Notes under the pieces: model-generated
Databases searched by the model: none
The model's input: the letters and a program-made list of their open reading frames with translations, nothing else
What the model was told of the DNA's origin: nothing
Part shown: positions 32,821 through 43,857 of the stretch, piece after piece
Layout of the letters: each line of letters begins with the position of its first letter
Position numbering within the stretch: position 1 is the stretch's first letter
From: Cryphonectria parasitica EP155
Taxonomy: Eukaryota; Ascomycota; Sordariomycetes; Diaporthales; Cryphonectriaceae
Assembly (NCBI RefSeq): GCF_011745365.1
Contig: NW_024468910.1
Location: 186,001-250,000, forward strand
Length of the DNA stretch: 64,000 nt
Direction: 5' to 3'
Position numbers and translations under genes: made by a program

Positions 32821-33575
32821 GGGTATGACTCATCACGTGGTGCTGGGCTACGATCGACCAATAACCATCTCACGATAGTCAGACCAGCCTATCTCGGCTA
32901 GTGAGCCGAATTCTGCCGCAGGCTTCTCCTGTTAGAATGTATGCATTCTCACCGCTCCGTTGCATACCTGCTAGAGATTGGCCGAATACGAGCTTAATTC
33001 GTTTCATGTGCTCGTACTAGGTTCGCAGGCTGGTTCGTTGCAGACCGCTGCATATGGCTCTTGCCCTTGTAGCAACTCACCGCCAGATTGATTAGCACAT
33101 CATACGAGTTGCATTCTCGGATCCATCGTGTATCCAGCGTCTATATAGATAGGTCAGCGCGTCTGCACCATTTTCCTCGTGTCGTTTGCCCTACTTACTG
33201 TTCCCACCGCCGGACGACATCGTGATCTACCACTCTGCCTTGACCACAGGGTCAGGAAGAAGGATGGCGATACTCTGGCGAAGAAGAACAGTAATAGGTG
33301 GGCGGTAGGTGGAGGAAGGTAGATAGAGACCACGGCAGCACTCAGGAGAAGGAGTCTTTAAAGCGGCTGCCACGAGTCGATCTTGAGGAGTACGGAGAGC
33401 GAGGGCTTGGCCTCAGCCGCTTATATAGACGCAGATGGTGCAATTTTCTCGTAATCAGCCGGACGCAGAGCCTCATTCACGGCCGAGCGCTACTGTGCTC
33501 CGGACGTAAGCTGTCTCTGCATCGCTGCAACCATATACACAATCAGAATGCCGGATGTGACGAGGAACGCGTCTG
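32821..33575. other. Intergenic region between divergent genes
   Basis: Likely contains promoters of the minus gene ending its first exon at 32820 and the plus ORF at 33576. No repeat or RNA seen. Confidence 0.4.
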
Positions 33576-34601
33576 GTGACGTACGAACCAAGAAACACGA
33601 CTCACGACTCGTTGCTATCAAAAGTCTTAGCCAACGCTAGTGCAAGAGGACAGGGATACAGGTCCGTGACTGACAGATCATCTTTACAGTACTATACGGA
33701 GGTGCCTATCAAAAATCTTTTCGAAGGGGGACTATACAACAGCCCAAGCATGGCGGTCCATCTCGCTCCTGTCCACCCTGGGCAAGCTGCTGGAGGCGGT
33801 GGTAGCAGAGAGGCTTTCCTACCTGGTGGAGACATACGGCCTACTACCCGGCAACCACTTTGGAGCGAGCAAGGCGAGGTGTTCCACATCAGGAACCTGG
33901 AACAGCAGGTCCGTAACTATGAAGAGATTGCCGACCAGATCAAGAAGTTGGAGGCCGAGAAAAACTCCCTGCAACAGTATATCATACTCCTGCAGAGTTG
34001 CCTTGCCGACGCGCAGGCCAAACCGCCCTCTAATATCAACCTAAGCATGACACCCGGTGCCTCTAGCCCACACGCCCATGGCTTGCCTCCACTAGTTCGC
34101 GACCTCGTCTGCTCTTCTCCCGGCGAGCTGACTCCTAATACGAGTTCAACAATAGGCAGTGACACCTTGAACATTGCTACACAGGCCCCGAAACTCGCCG
34201 ACCACATGCTCCTGCATCGCCGAGTGTCAGACGATAAAACCGAAAGCGCCATGGCTTTGTCTGACAGGGCTTGCTTGCCTTCTCATCCTATATCCTCTAC
34301 GCAGTCAACAGATACTCGTGCTTCGTCTTCTTCCGTACTCAGTATCCATGCAATCCTGAATCCAGCCGATCTCGAAGAAGAGCAGTGCATACATGAGCGC
34401 ATGAACTTTGGACTCTCCAGCAGCAGCAGCTGTCACCCGTCTCCAGTCAATAACTCCACCACCACCACCAACACCACCACCAACGAGCTTGCTCAGGGCA
34501 AAAAGACAGCTACCTCGCAGTCCTCAAACCCTCGGCCTGCTGCACCCACGCCGCCATTGGAAAGACAACGACGTTATCTAGCTGAAAGAAAGGGTCCATA
34601 A
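33576..34601 (+). CDS. Unknown coiled-coil protein overprinting a LINE fragment
   Basis: The 341-codon frame has a coiled coil (NLEQQVRNYEEIADQIKKLE, about 33893-33960) and a serine/threonine-rich disordered C-terminus. The frame opens with GTG; the first ATG is at 33750, so the true start or an upstream exon is undetermined. Residues from about 33700 to 33890 are read from DNA that, in another frame, codes for LINE reverse transcriptase (see separate entry). No domain is recognised. It may be a young gene built partly on transposon sequence, or a pseudogene. Confidence 0.45.
   Translation: MTYEPRNTTHDSLLSKVLANASARGQGYRSVTDRSSLQYYTEVPIKNLFEGGLYNSPSMAVHLAPVHPGQAAGGGGSREAFLPGGDIRPTTRQPLWSEQGEVFHIRNLEQQVRNYEEIADQIKKLEAEKNSLQQYIILLQSCLADAQAKPPSNINLSMTPGASSPHAHGLPPLVRDLVCSSPGELTPNTSSTIGSDTLNIATQAPKLADHMLLHRRVSDDKTESAMALSDRACLPSHPISSTQSTDTRASSSSVLSIHAILNPADLEEEQCIHERMNFGLSSSSSCHPSPVNNSTTTTNTTTNELAQGKKTATSQSSNPRPAAPTPPLERQRRYLAERKGP
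33700..33890 (+). mobile_element. LINE reverse-transcriptase fragment
   Basis: In the frame of 33748 the DNA reads KGDYTTAQAWRSISLLSTLG, then EAVVAERLSYLVETYGLLPG and NHFGASKARCST, the conserved RT block between the finger and palm of Tad/I-type non-LTR elements. It is about 190 bp with no flanking LINE sequence visible. Confidence 0.8.
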
Positions 34602-34644
34602 GTATTAGACTATTATATACGCAAACAACAGGGCACCTCTAAAC

Positions 34645-35274
34645 TTGGTCCGGCCATGGTCAACAAAACGCATCAGGTACAGGGGAATAACAGGTTCATC
34701 CATCTGGATCCCCGAACGCACCGAAGTAAGCCACGCTCAAACGCGTGGTACCTGCAGAAAGAGGAGCAGATCAAGGCCCGCGGGGGAAGAAAGGGGAATT
34801 TTGGCAAGGCAGCACACGAGCTTGAAGCAACGACGGCTAGAGGGCGCTGAGGACTTCGAAGACAGCTTGCCAGATCGCGTCCGTAATAATGAGGACTGGG
34901 TACGTGTATTAGGCTGGCACAACAGCCGTTTGGCTGTGCCTAGCACGCAGAGGACAGCGCTGCCGGAATCTACGCCCAAGAGTTTAGTAGACCGCCTCCA
35001 GACGAACAGCTCACAGCCCCTCCCAGCAGCCCACTCTTCTCAGAAACGCATCCATTTAACACCACGGTCCAAATTCAGCGAGATGAACATGGGAGACCTA
35101 GCAAGTCCGCGCCAGCATGCCATACATGGCGCAGCAGCGCAGGCAAAGCACTCTCTATCATCCACGAAAGTAAGCAAGCCCCTGCCGCAGCCTCAATTGA
35201 GGTTCTCGGATGAGGATATTGATGAAATCTTTGGACCAGGTAGCCATAACAGAGCCTGCGCCGACTACATATAG
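34645..35274 (+). CDS. Unknown ORF, probably frameshifted
   Basis: The frame is open for 209 codons, but the N-terminal 60 codons look better in the frame starting at ATG 34656 (MVNKTHQVQGNNRFIHLDPR), while the rest (EDFEDSLPDRVRNNEDWVRV, then RFSDEDIDEIFGPG) is in the 34645 frame. This suggests a one-base indel near 34830. No family recognised. The C-terminal acidic motif is notable. Confidence 0.35.
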   Translation: MVRPWSTKRIRYRGITGSSIWIPERTEVSHAQTRGTCRKRSRSRPAGEERGILARQHTSLKQRRLEGAEDFEDSLPDRVRNNEDWVRVLGWHNSRLAVPSTQRTALPESTPKSLVDRLQTNSSQPLPAAHSSQKRIHLTPRSKFSEMNMGDLASPRQHAIHGAAAQAKHSLSSTKVSKPLPQPQLRFSDEDIDEIFGPGSHNRACADYI

Positions 35275-35451
35275 CATATGGAGGCCAGCAAGTGCACCTT
35301 CGCCATGCTCAGCCGTTATACCGCTATACAGGAGGCTAGCGCATATGGATATGACTCCTCCCTCCAGGATTCCAATCACCCGAGCCCGCCGTTAACGGCA
35401 GAACAGCGGGGCGCAGATTTCTAGAGCATGCCCCCCTCGGTTCTCTCCCTG

Positions 35452-35720
35452 TGTAATGAGCACTGCAGTAATCTATAGATTCCAAAGTACACAAAGGCTG
35501 TATGCTAACAAGAGCGGTGCCAAGCACAGGCCTTGAATAGGAAACAGTTCTCTGAATTCTGAATGCAAGTGTTCACTACCTTTAAGGCTACTGGATTGTG
35601 GGTGTAATCCAATACTTAGATTGACGACTCAAGAGCTATATACAAGATCTATCTAGGTGGGAATGAACGTGGTTTATATATCTAGCTCTTCAGTCTTGGA
35701 TCATTCTGGATCACCTCAGA
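35452..35720 (-). repeat. Truncated gypsy LTR remnant
   Basis: Begins TGTAATGAGCACTGCAG and shares blocks (TGCTAACAAGAGCGGT, ACTTAGATTGACGACT, ATCTAGCTCTTCAG) with the LTRs at 43038-43470 and 60191-60643. The other end is missing. Confidence 0.7.
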
Positions 35721-35739
35721 TCGCCACCTGCACCCGTTT

Positions 35740-36110
35740 GTATGGCAGATTGTACAATCGCCGAGGAACAATGCCCAAGGTGTACAGGGGAGCCGTTCTC
35801 TCGCAGTGGCGCAGTCGCTGGGTTGCCGAAGCCGCCAGGGTAGCGAGACCTCAGATACTGCGTCAGTCCTATGCGGTCTTCCCTGCTGACCTGATGCTTG
35901 TCCCGGAGGTGAGAGGTGACCTGGGACCGCCCGTTTGCGGGGAGTAACCTTGCAGCCTTCCCGACGATAGATTAAGAGATTCTCCTAAGGTTCCATATAG
36001 AATAGGAGGCATGCCAAAGCCAGATCTTCTTGGATAGCTATCTGGAACGTCCTGGGTAGATCTGCTATTGGGATTTGTTTATAATAGACTTTTCATGAAA
36101 TCTAGTAACG
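35740..36110. other. Intergenic stretch
   Basis: A 96-codon ORF (35657-35947) overlaps the LTR remnant and has no recognisable features. Otherwise nothing is seen. Confidence 0.4.
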
Positions 36111-36117
36111 CTTAGCA

Positions 36118-36420
36118 GAGGTAGGGAAGACAGAACGGAGGGGAAGACAGAACGGAGGGGAAGACAGAACGGAGGGGAAGACAGAACGGAGGGGAAGACA
36201 GAACGGAGGGGAAGACAGAACGGAGGGGAAGACAGAACGGAGGGGAAGACAGAACGGAGGGGAAGACAGAACGGAGGGGAAGACAGAACGGAGGGGAAGA
36301 CAGAACGGAGGGGAAGACAGAACGGAGGGGAAGACAGAACGGAGGGGAAGACAGAACGGAGGGGAAGACAGAACGGAGGGGAAGACAGAACGGAGGGGAA
36401 GACTGAAAGGAGGGGAAGAC
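36118..36420. repeat. 17-bp minisatellite, about 17 copies
   Basis: Near-perfect tandem copies of GAAGACAGAACGGAGGG; the last copies are degenerate. Seventeen is not a multiple of three, so the minus-strand ORF across it repeats every 51 bp; I take that ORF as spurious. Confidence 0.97.
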
Positions 36421-36692
36421 GGAAAAGGAGAGGAGACAGAGACGATTCTCTTGCTCTTCAGCATAACGCTGGACAGGAAAGGGGAAATCTTAGTAGAAGC
36501 CATTCTATTGCTTGCCACGCGTAGTTCTGCACAGACTAAAGGCAGGATATGTCATGACCTGCTATAGCTTTGGCGCGGCGGTCGTATATGTACGGGCCAC
36601 CATATCTAGATTGTATTATAACAGGCGCCAAGACCGCACACCATTCTACTGTAGGGCCATAGGGCAGATTGAGTGGGTTCATACATATCTAA

Positions 36693-39600
36693 CTATTTGC
36701 TAATAACTTCTGCAGCTTCGCGGAGCATCACCTTCATCTGAGTATATAGATCCGGCTCCGGTTTCTTCCACCTCTGTCTGTCTGGGAATACCATCCTTCT
36801 TAGTCTATTGACCCATGGGACCAGCAACTGATAGTAGTCCGTGAAGTTCTTATTGGCGGCCACAAGAAAGTCTTCTTCGTCGGCGATCACACCTATTTTA
36901 GAGCTCGCCAACTCTTCCGTTTCCATGTAGTTCCACTTGTCGAATCGCTCAACTACTCTGCCCTTGCTATCTGGCCCATCATAGTGAATGCATATCCAGA
37001 ATAGCACCCAGAAGAACGACTCGAGGTCATGCATAAAGGAATGTTGCTCGCCGAAAAGCACCCCAATGGCCATAAAGGCTCTGGTTCCAGTCTTTCCCTT
37101 TGCTCCCGAGGCACCTTCTCGCTCTTCTTTGATAGCAAGGTCCAGATCAATCAAGAACGAGGGCCAGGACGGGTTGTTACTGTCTTCGTTGATCATCAGA
37201 TTGTTGTGCGAGATGTCCCTGTGAAGAAATCCAGCCTTGTGCAAAGACTCGTGTCCTTCTATGCAGCCTGCGAGCGCACGGAGCAGAGCTGCTGGAGAGC
37301 TTGCCTTATAGATCGGCTTTCCGTAGTCGCGAACAATGATGCGCCGATGTATGCGATTTGGCAGTACTTTGCTGCTGGATCTTGTATGGGATGCCGGAGG
37401 ACAGGACCGTTTGCTAGTTGGTGACAGGGCATCGGTCTGGCTCAGGGATCGCTTTCTGCTGGTTGTACTGTTACTACTGCAGCCCGTCTGTGGTAGGGCG
37501 GCGGTAGTCTGGCCAGATGGCTGCTTGCTAGCAGTGCTGCTGCAGTGTGACTGCGGTACAGGGGCGTTGATTTGGCTTGAGGATTGCGTCTTGTCGACAG
37601 CACTGCTGCTGCTGCGGCCTGTCTGCGGCGGGTTTGCACTTGAGGATTGCGTCTTGTCGACAGCACTGCTGCTGCGGCCTGTCTGCGGCGAGTTTGCACT
37701 TGAGGATTGCGTCTTGTCGACAGCACTGCCGCTGCGGCCTGTCTGCGGCGGGTTTGCACTTGATTGCGTCTTGTCGACAGCACTGCCGCTGCGGCCTGTC
37801 TGCGGCGGGTTTGCACTTGGCGGCGGCTCTGGCTTGTAGTTGGTCGCCGTAGTGATGTCCAGTCCCCCTCGGATATTGCTCTCGATATCATCCTCGGAAC
37901 CCTGTACCTGCACGGTCTCGTGGTAGTAGTAGCGGGCTACATTAATCACACCTCGCTCGGTCGCCTCGCGAAGGAGTTCCCCCTCTTCCTCACGCTCCAC
38001 AAATTGCCACGAGTCCTTGATCACAAGGGGTGTCTGCAGCGGATCGTCTTCACGGTGGGCTTTCCAGCAAGTCGTCGCCCGGCCGGCTATGCAAGGTGCG
38101 CGCTTCATATGCTTGTCGATGATCAGGCGCTCTGTCTGGCCGTGGCGTTCAATCTCCATGTATTGTGTGCTGCTGGATGTGATGATGGTAGGATCGAACC
38201 CAAGCTGTTCTTTACTCATCCAGAGAAACCCCAGGATCGTGTATACAAAACGATATCCATCCTTGTTGATATCGAATTGCTCAGACGCGATCCCTCCCAG
38301 GCGGTCAAACTCCCATATTCTCATGAGAGACCCACAGATTGTAAAGCCCAAAACAAAGCGACGATTGTATTGAGCAGCAAGCACCTCTCTGGCATATCTC
38401 CCTAGGTCAAGCCATGCTTCCCCAGTTTTGTCGGCAGACGGGTTGCTCTTCAGCTCGCCTGGGACAAGAATCTGGGACCAGTGACACCGAGAATATTTTC
38501 CAGCATCCGGGTTATCAACAAAGCCGATATCCATCTTGCGTTGCGCAGTAGAGCCATCAATCGGCTGGTTAGGCCTTGCTAGAGGCCTTCGTTGGTATAT
38601 AATAGTCGACTTGTAGCTCGCTGCAAAGGTCGACAGCCTCTCACTGAACACCACAAACCAGTTCAGCACATTGTTCTGGTTCGCACTTTTTGGCCAGCCC
38701 GTCCAGCCAGCCCTGAAGAGTGGGCTGGCGCCTTCCTTGCACTCTTTGAAAAAAGCTTCGGACGCTGTCTCGAGATTGACCACGTCTCCAAAATATGTCT
38801 GATCGAAGTGGGGGAGCCCGACGTACATAACGCCGAGCTCCTCCTTCAGCACATCATCCACATATTTGCGGTATTCCGAGGAATTTGCGAAGCTGCTTGT
38901 GTTGCGGAACAATGGGGTTTGTTGGACGGAAGAGGCTATCGGTCGGGGAGGGGGGGTGGATTCGGTAACAGCGTGGTAGACTTGGTCCCAAATAAGCGCA
39001 TCATCTGGGCTGTCGGCGAGGGCGGCGTTCAGAAGAGGCTTAATGCGGTTGAGGTCGAGGTCGTCGGAATTGACAACGGAAATAAGTCGCGAAAGATCGC
39101 TGAGAAGATTGTTGCCACTCCCACGCGAGGGGAGCAGACGGGATGCTGGAAGGCCCAGCAGTGCTGAGAGGAGACTGATAGAGAGATTCTGAATATCTAC
39201 ATGACTGTCAGAAGAGGGGTATTTTACCGGCAGTGGTCTGTCTTTACCTTTTCGGTCGAGCTGATCTAGTATACTCGCTGAACAAGCGAGACTCCTGTCT
39301 TTACAAATCGAATCGAAGAAGGCGCGAAAAGCATCAAGGCCCTTCCCAATAGGGTTGCCTTTGATAATCTCTGACCGCGGTTGATCTGCCATTGCAGACA
39401 TGACGGCACGGTAGACCTGGTCCCAGATCTCGCTGTCCGATTTGCCGGCGAGGACAGTATTGAGGAGAGGCTCAATGTGGTCAAGGTCGAAGTTGGACCG
39501 AAGCGAGAGTTCGAGTCGCAGAAGATCGCTTCGAAGGGTGTCACGACCTGTTCTGGTAGGTAGCAGGTCGGCAGCGGAAAGGTTTTGGACCGCTCTCAGA

Positions 39601-39833
39601 AGGACGAGGACGAGTTTCCGGAGGTCTGCATTATATGATTAGATGAATGGGCGCGCAAGGAGACCGGAAGCTGGCTGGTGTTCCATACCGTCTTGGTCAA
39701 GCTTATTGACCGCGTCCGGCGAGCACGAGATGCTTTTGTCTTTGCAGATCGAACTGAACGATGCGCGAAAGGCATCAAGGTCTTTCCCAATCGGATGGCT
39801 CTTGATAATCTCTGACCGCGATTGATCCGCCAT
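36693..39833 (-). CDS. FunK1-type fungal protein kinase with duplicated N-terminal module
   Basis: The kinase half shows HRDISHNNL (37201-37226), IDLDLAIKE in place of DFG, GTRAFMAIGVLFGEQHSFMH and DLESFFWVLFW, characteristic of the FunK1 family. Upstream are the family's N-terminal region and a lineage-specific insert of SSANPPQTGRSSSAVDKTQ-type repeats. A continuous frame starts at ATG 39399-39401, but it is open further upstream into another copy of the N-terminal module beginning MADQSRSEIIKSHPIGKDLD at 39833. Two in-frame introns fit both modules: 39688-39626 (63 bp) and 39247-39197 (51 bp). I therefore favour a start at 39833 with two tandem modules; a start at 39401 is the alternative. 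FunK1 substrates are unknown; the catalytic His-Arg-Asp is kept, so activity is plausible. Confidence 0.85.
37565..37820. repeat. Coding minisatellite in the kinase gene
   Basis: Four to five imperfect copies of a unit of about 54-60 bp (containing CTTGTCGACAGCACTG and CGGCCTGTCTGCGGCG) code for the S/T/P/Q-rich linker just before the catalytic domain. Copy lengths differ by multiples of three, so the frame is preserved. Confidence 0.9.
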
Positions 39834-39874
39834 CGTAGATGTGCAGAGCAACAGGGTTTGTTGGAGGGGAGAGG

Positions 39875-40240
39875 CTATCGGTATGGGAGGGGGGATGATT
39901 CGGTAACAGCACGGTAGACTTGGTTCGGAATAAGCATATCGTCTGGGCTGTCGGCACTTAATGCGTCGAGGATGGGTGGAGATTGTCGGATTCCAGTAAC
40001 ACTTCGAATCATAGAAGATCGCTTCAGAGAGTGCTGCAACCCCTTGCTTTTGATGGTCTCTGACTGCGATTGATGCGCCACAGCAGATGTCACCTGAGAT
40101 GGAAGCAACCCAGAGAAATCGCGTCGCGTGTCATCGGACGTTCCCCTGAAATGCCAACCCAGCCACGCAGCTGAGTCATCTGGATGGAAAATCTCTTTTC
40201 CGAACCGGTCATTTGTCAGCCATATTGACAAGGGGTCCAT
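39875..40240 (-). pseudogene. Third, degenerate copy of the FunK1 N-terminal module
   Basis: Fragments such as SPDDMLIPNQVYRAVTESSP match SPDDALIWDQVYHAVTEST of the kinase gene. An N-terminal piece (WLTNDRFGKEIFHPDDSAAW) opens the frame at ATG 40238-40240. It lies upstream in the same orientation and lacks the catalytic part. Confidence 0.6.
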
Positions 40241-41023
40241 ATCGGCAATGAACTTCCATCATCCACAAACACCATCTTTTTAGAGGGAGGACAGAAGATC
40301 AAGTCCTAGAGCTTGCAGAGTTATGAAGTTCTAAGCTTTACTAAGGAGTGATACTTACTTACAGTATATATTTGGCTTGTGATCCCAATAGCTATGGTAA
40401 AAATCTTGCCAACTTGGGCATTCTGCTGAACCATTAGGATCTATCGCAAAAGCGATCGCCAGTGCGTTGCACTAGCACTTCCCCTTACATTTCCACACAA
40501 GTACCTGGCAGTGACAGCGCCGCTTGCTGTCGAGGCCCCCGAAAATGGCGACACGCAGATGCTCCTCTCCAAGCACCTTCTTTGTCGTTCCTATCACCCG
40601 CACCTCCGGCTTCTCGGCCTCCTTCTATCGCTCTTTGTTCCTAAACATCGATGCCAGGTTGGCTATGCTCGTCAGTGTGGAGGGATGCTCCTTTAGCCTG
40701 AGTGTGGATATGTAGCTGAGATGACATTTCAGAATAATACGCTGGTCTGTGCTGACTTTCCCGAAAAAGAGCTGCATATTGTCTAACCCAAATAATACTA
40801 TGTGCTGGGTCAGTCTTGCGGCGAAGCATTATTCATACCCCGCTTTGGTGGTGGCGATACTGCTGAGCCTCTGCGGAGATCGTGCTTCTACACCCCATCT
40901 TCGCGGTCTGGAGCATAACCGGCTGATGAACGTCCTTCATAGTATGATCGCGGTGAAGCAAACTTCTCTGACTAAAGAGCCTTCAGATACTGACAACGCG
41001 CCAAGTTGCTCTAAAGTCTGACA
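40241..41023. other. Intergenic stretch
   Basis: No gene or repeat supported. It may contain the promoter of the HET gene that follows. Confidence 0.4.
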
Positions 41024-42330
41024 ATGCGGCTGTTACAATACGACGACGCTGGCTACAGCCTCACCCCGGACCTTGCCGCCCGACGATGTCCCTCCTTATG
41101 CGATCCTGTCTCATACGTGGGGACCAGACGAGGTGGTCTTCGCAGACCTGGCATATCCAAAAGATGATTGGAAGCGCAAGACAGGCTTTGGCAAGATCAG
41201 GTCCTGTGCCGAGCAAGCGAAACAACATGGGCTATGGTATTTCTAGGTAGATACTTGCTGCATTGACAAGTCTGATGCTATCGAGCTCCAGACTGCAATA
41301 AACAGCATGTTCCGGTGGTATCGCAATACAAACAGATGCTTTGTCTACTTGACAGACGTCTCCGCTCCTACAGCGCCGGCGAGCAGCCTGCCGTGCTTTG
41401 GGAGGGGGCCTTCCGGAAGAGCAGATGGTTCATTCGTGGCTGGACACTCCAAGAGCTCATCGCTCCGGCAACAGTGGAGTTCTACTCCAGAGAAGGGCTG
41501 TTCCTAGGTGACAAGCGGTCTTTAGAGCCTCAAATACGTGATGTTACAGGCATCCCTGCAAGTGCTCTCCGCGGCATGCCTTTGTCCAATTTTCCCCACT
41601 ACAGAACGGGAGAGATGGACTCGCAATCGTCAGACGAAATACGAGGAGGATCTGGTGTATTGGCTACTGGGCATATTTGATGTGCATATGCCGCTGATAT
41701 ATGGCGAAGGGCGAGAAAGGGCATTGAAAAGACTGTAAGAAGAGGTCCGGAAAGCTCAAAAGGGTAATAATTGCTAGAGCCTGTAAAAATCCGAATGAGC
41801 TCGAAGGCTAACTAGACTAGGGTTTCAACACAATGACTTCTCAGTGGCCTTTAGTCTCTTCGATGTTCCCGAAACACAATACTCCGTGGCAAGAGAGGAG
41901 GAACTTGCAGAGATGCACGAAAAGCTCATGTCAGACGGAAGCCGTCGCGTCGTCGTTCTCCACGGACTCGGTGGCATTGGCAAGACGCAAATCGCTGTTA
42001 TGTACGCGAAAAGATATAGAGATGAGTATTCTGCCATATTCTGGTTGAATATCAAGGACGAAGTTTCTATCCAGCAGAGCTTCACCAAAGTTGCGAGGCA
42101 GATATTAAGACAACATCATAACGCCAGCCGCCTGAGCGCTATAGATCTGCAGCAGGATCATAAGGAAGTCACCGAAGCAGTGAAAGCCTGGCCCTGCCAG
42201 CCAGGGAATACTAGGTGGCTGTTGATCTTCGACAATTTTGACAACCCGAGGTCGGCTTGTGGCAACAATGACATGGGAATCGACATCCACCGATTCCTTC
42301 CTGAGGCATACCAAGGGCCGGTTATCAGCC
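41024..42330 (+). pseudogene. HET/NB-ARC (NLR-like) gene, broken and truncated
   Basis: Begins MRLLQYDDAGYSLT, the usual HET-domain start. After a frameshift near 41075 it continues PPYAILSHTWGPDEVVFADL, GFGKIRSCAEQAKQHGLWYF, then TAG at 41244-41246 (a TGG position), VDTCCIDKS and FRWYRNTNRCFVYLTDVS. More frameshifts near 41370 and 41575 lead to RWFIRGWTLQELIAPATVEF and LLGIFDVHMPLIYGEGRERA. From 41844 an NB-ARC domain follows with a P-loop (VVLHGLGGIGKTQIAVMYAK) and a Walker B-like LLIFDNFDNP. It stops after QGPVI near 42325, so the rest of NB-ARC and any C-terminal repeats are missing. HET/NB-ARC proteins act in heterokaryon incompatibility and self/non-self reactions; this copy is dead. 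Confidence 0.88.
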
Positions 42331-43037
42331 ACTACAACTTATCTTGTGAAAGGGGCATCGACAACATAATTATGCCACACAGTTCTCTTCGACCTACATG
42401 CTAACATCGAACACGTCAGCATACCAACATCTAACATCCAACATCCAACATTTCCGATATTGTATCCTAGAGAGTCCTTGCTGATTGGTATTATGGTGGT
42501 TAGATGGTAGTCCTCAGCATGAGAGATAATGGTGAGTCCTGAGTCTCTATTCAGCTATAGGGGTAGCATCCCCCTTTTGCTCAGTCAAACAGCAATGTAG
42601 AATATCTTGACTTCTTTTCTCGATCTGAAACCCCTTTAGATTCGTAGCTAGCATATTAGAAAAAGCAGTAAGTTTAGCTTTTTTTTTAAAAGGTTTGATA
42701 ATTCACAAACCATTTAATAGAATTCTGCTGTAATTCATATAAAGATCTAGAAACAAATAACAAATAAACAAGATTTTATATATTATACATTCTTATAAAT
42801 GCCACTGCTTGATTTTCATACTTTCAGGCATTCCAATATAGCTTAGTCTTAGGATATTTGCGCTTCGTCATAACTTCGCACTATATGATTTCAGCAATAG
42901 ATATTAAATATTGAATGTTGGATGTTGAATGTTGAATGTTGAATATTAAAATACAGTCAGCCAGAACAAGACCTGAACTACTCTTACAAGAACAATAGTA
43001 AAATCGAAAGCTAATATTCTTCTAAAGATAGTTCTTC
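42331..43037. repeat. AT-rich segment with inverted heptamer repeats
   Basis: At 42418-42455 are runs of ACATCTA/ACATCCA, and at 42912-42945 runs of TGTTGGA/TGTTGAA in inverse orientation. The enclosed 450 bp is AT-rich and codes for nothing. The layout could be a small nonautonomous element that cut the HET gene, but no target duplication was found. Confidence 0.45.
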
Positions 43038-43470
43038 TGTAATGATGCACTGCAGTATCCGAAGATCCTAAAGTACACAAAGGGTTTATGCTAACAAGAG
43101 CGGTATCAGAGTGTCAACCCCTGAATACGGAAATATAACAAGTAATCTGTGCAAGTGCTTCAACTGCCTTTGGAGCTATTCAAGTGTGTAACAAATGAAT
43201 ACTTAGATTGATGACTGAAGAGCTATGTCTGGTGGTCTATCTAACAGTAATGAATGTATTCTTATATATTCAGCTCTTCAGTGTGCCTATATTGCTTATG
43301 TGCTGAGGCTACATAGTTGTGCTGCCTATGTTGCCTATGTTCTGATTTCACATAGTCGCTTGTAACCCTAACCCTGGGTTACATAATCCTGGTTGGTTCT
43401 TTTCGTTGTTGGCTTGATCCCTTGTTGGCGGGGCCTGTCCTGTGACCTGCATGTTGGATGGGTCATAACA
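43038..43470 (-). repeat. Gypsy LTR (433 bp)
   Basis: Ends TGT...ACA (TGTAATGATGCACTGCAG to GGGTCATAACA on the plus strand), homologous to 60191-60643. Flanking bases do not show a duplication. A C-rich tract (43483-43500) beyond it may be the remnant of the polypurine tract in minus orientation. Telomere-like motif at 43363-43375. Confidence 0.85.
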
Positions 43471-43857
43471 CGTCGCCACGTCCCTCCCCCCCCCCCCCCG
43501 GCCCCCTCCTGGGTATGTGGTGGGTCTCCAAGTCCAGAGCAGCATCCTCCTCCAGGGGTCTGATCACGCCAGATTATCGGCGGGTAAGATGGCCTGCCAT
43601 GTCAGTCGAGCTGCATTACAGGCGTTCAGTTCCAGCCTTTCCACAAGGATCTGATCAAACAAATACAAAAGCACTTTTGAAGTTGGGCTTTTCCGCACCC
43701 CCCCCCCCCCCCCCGAGCCAGAATGCCAGGGCAATTGAGAAGGTAAGCTGCGGCTTTCTGTTCCCACCCAGCAGCTTGCGCTGGCACGACAAGGGATCAC
43801 TAGAGCTAACCCGGAGACGCATGCGGACAAGGACGAGAGCAGCGGCAACTACCACGA
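43471..43857. other. C-homopolymer-rich stretch upstream of the 45-kb gene
   Basis: Runs of 15-17 C at about 43484-43498 and 43699-43714. ORFs across it differ by frame and are doubtful; homopolymer lengths may be sequencing errors. Confidence 0.5.

Noticed and set aside
36102..36518. 138-codon proline/phenylalanine-rich ORF
   Set aside because: Entirely the translated 17-bp minisatellite; composition-driven.
37336..37891. ORFs of 149-167 codons over the kinase repeat
   Set aside because: Alternative-frame readings of the coding minisatellite; the kinase frame is the supported one.
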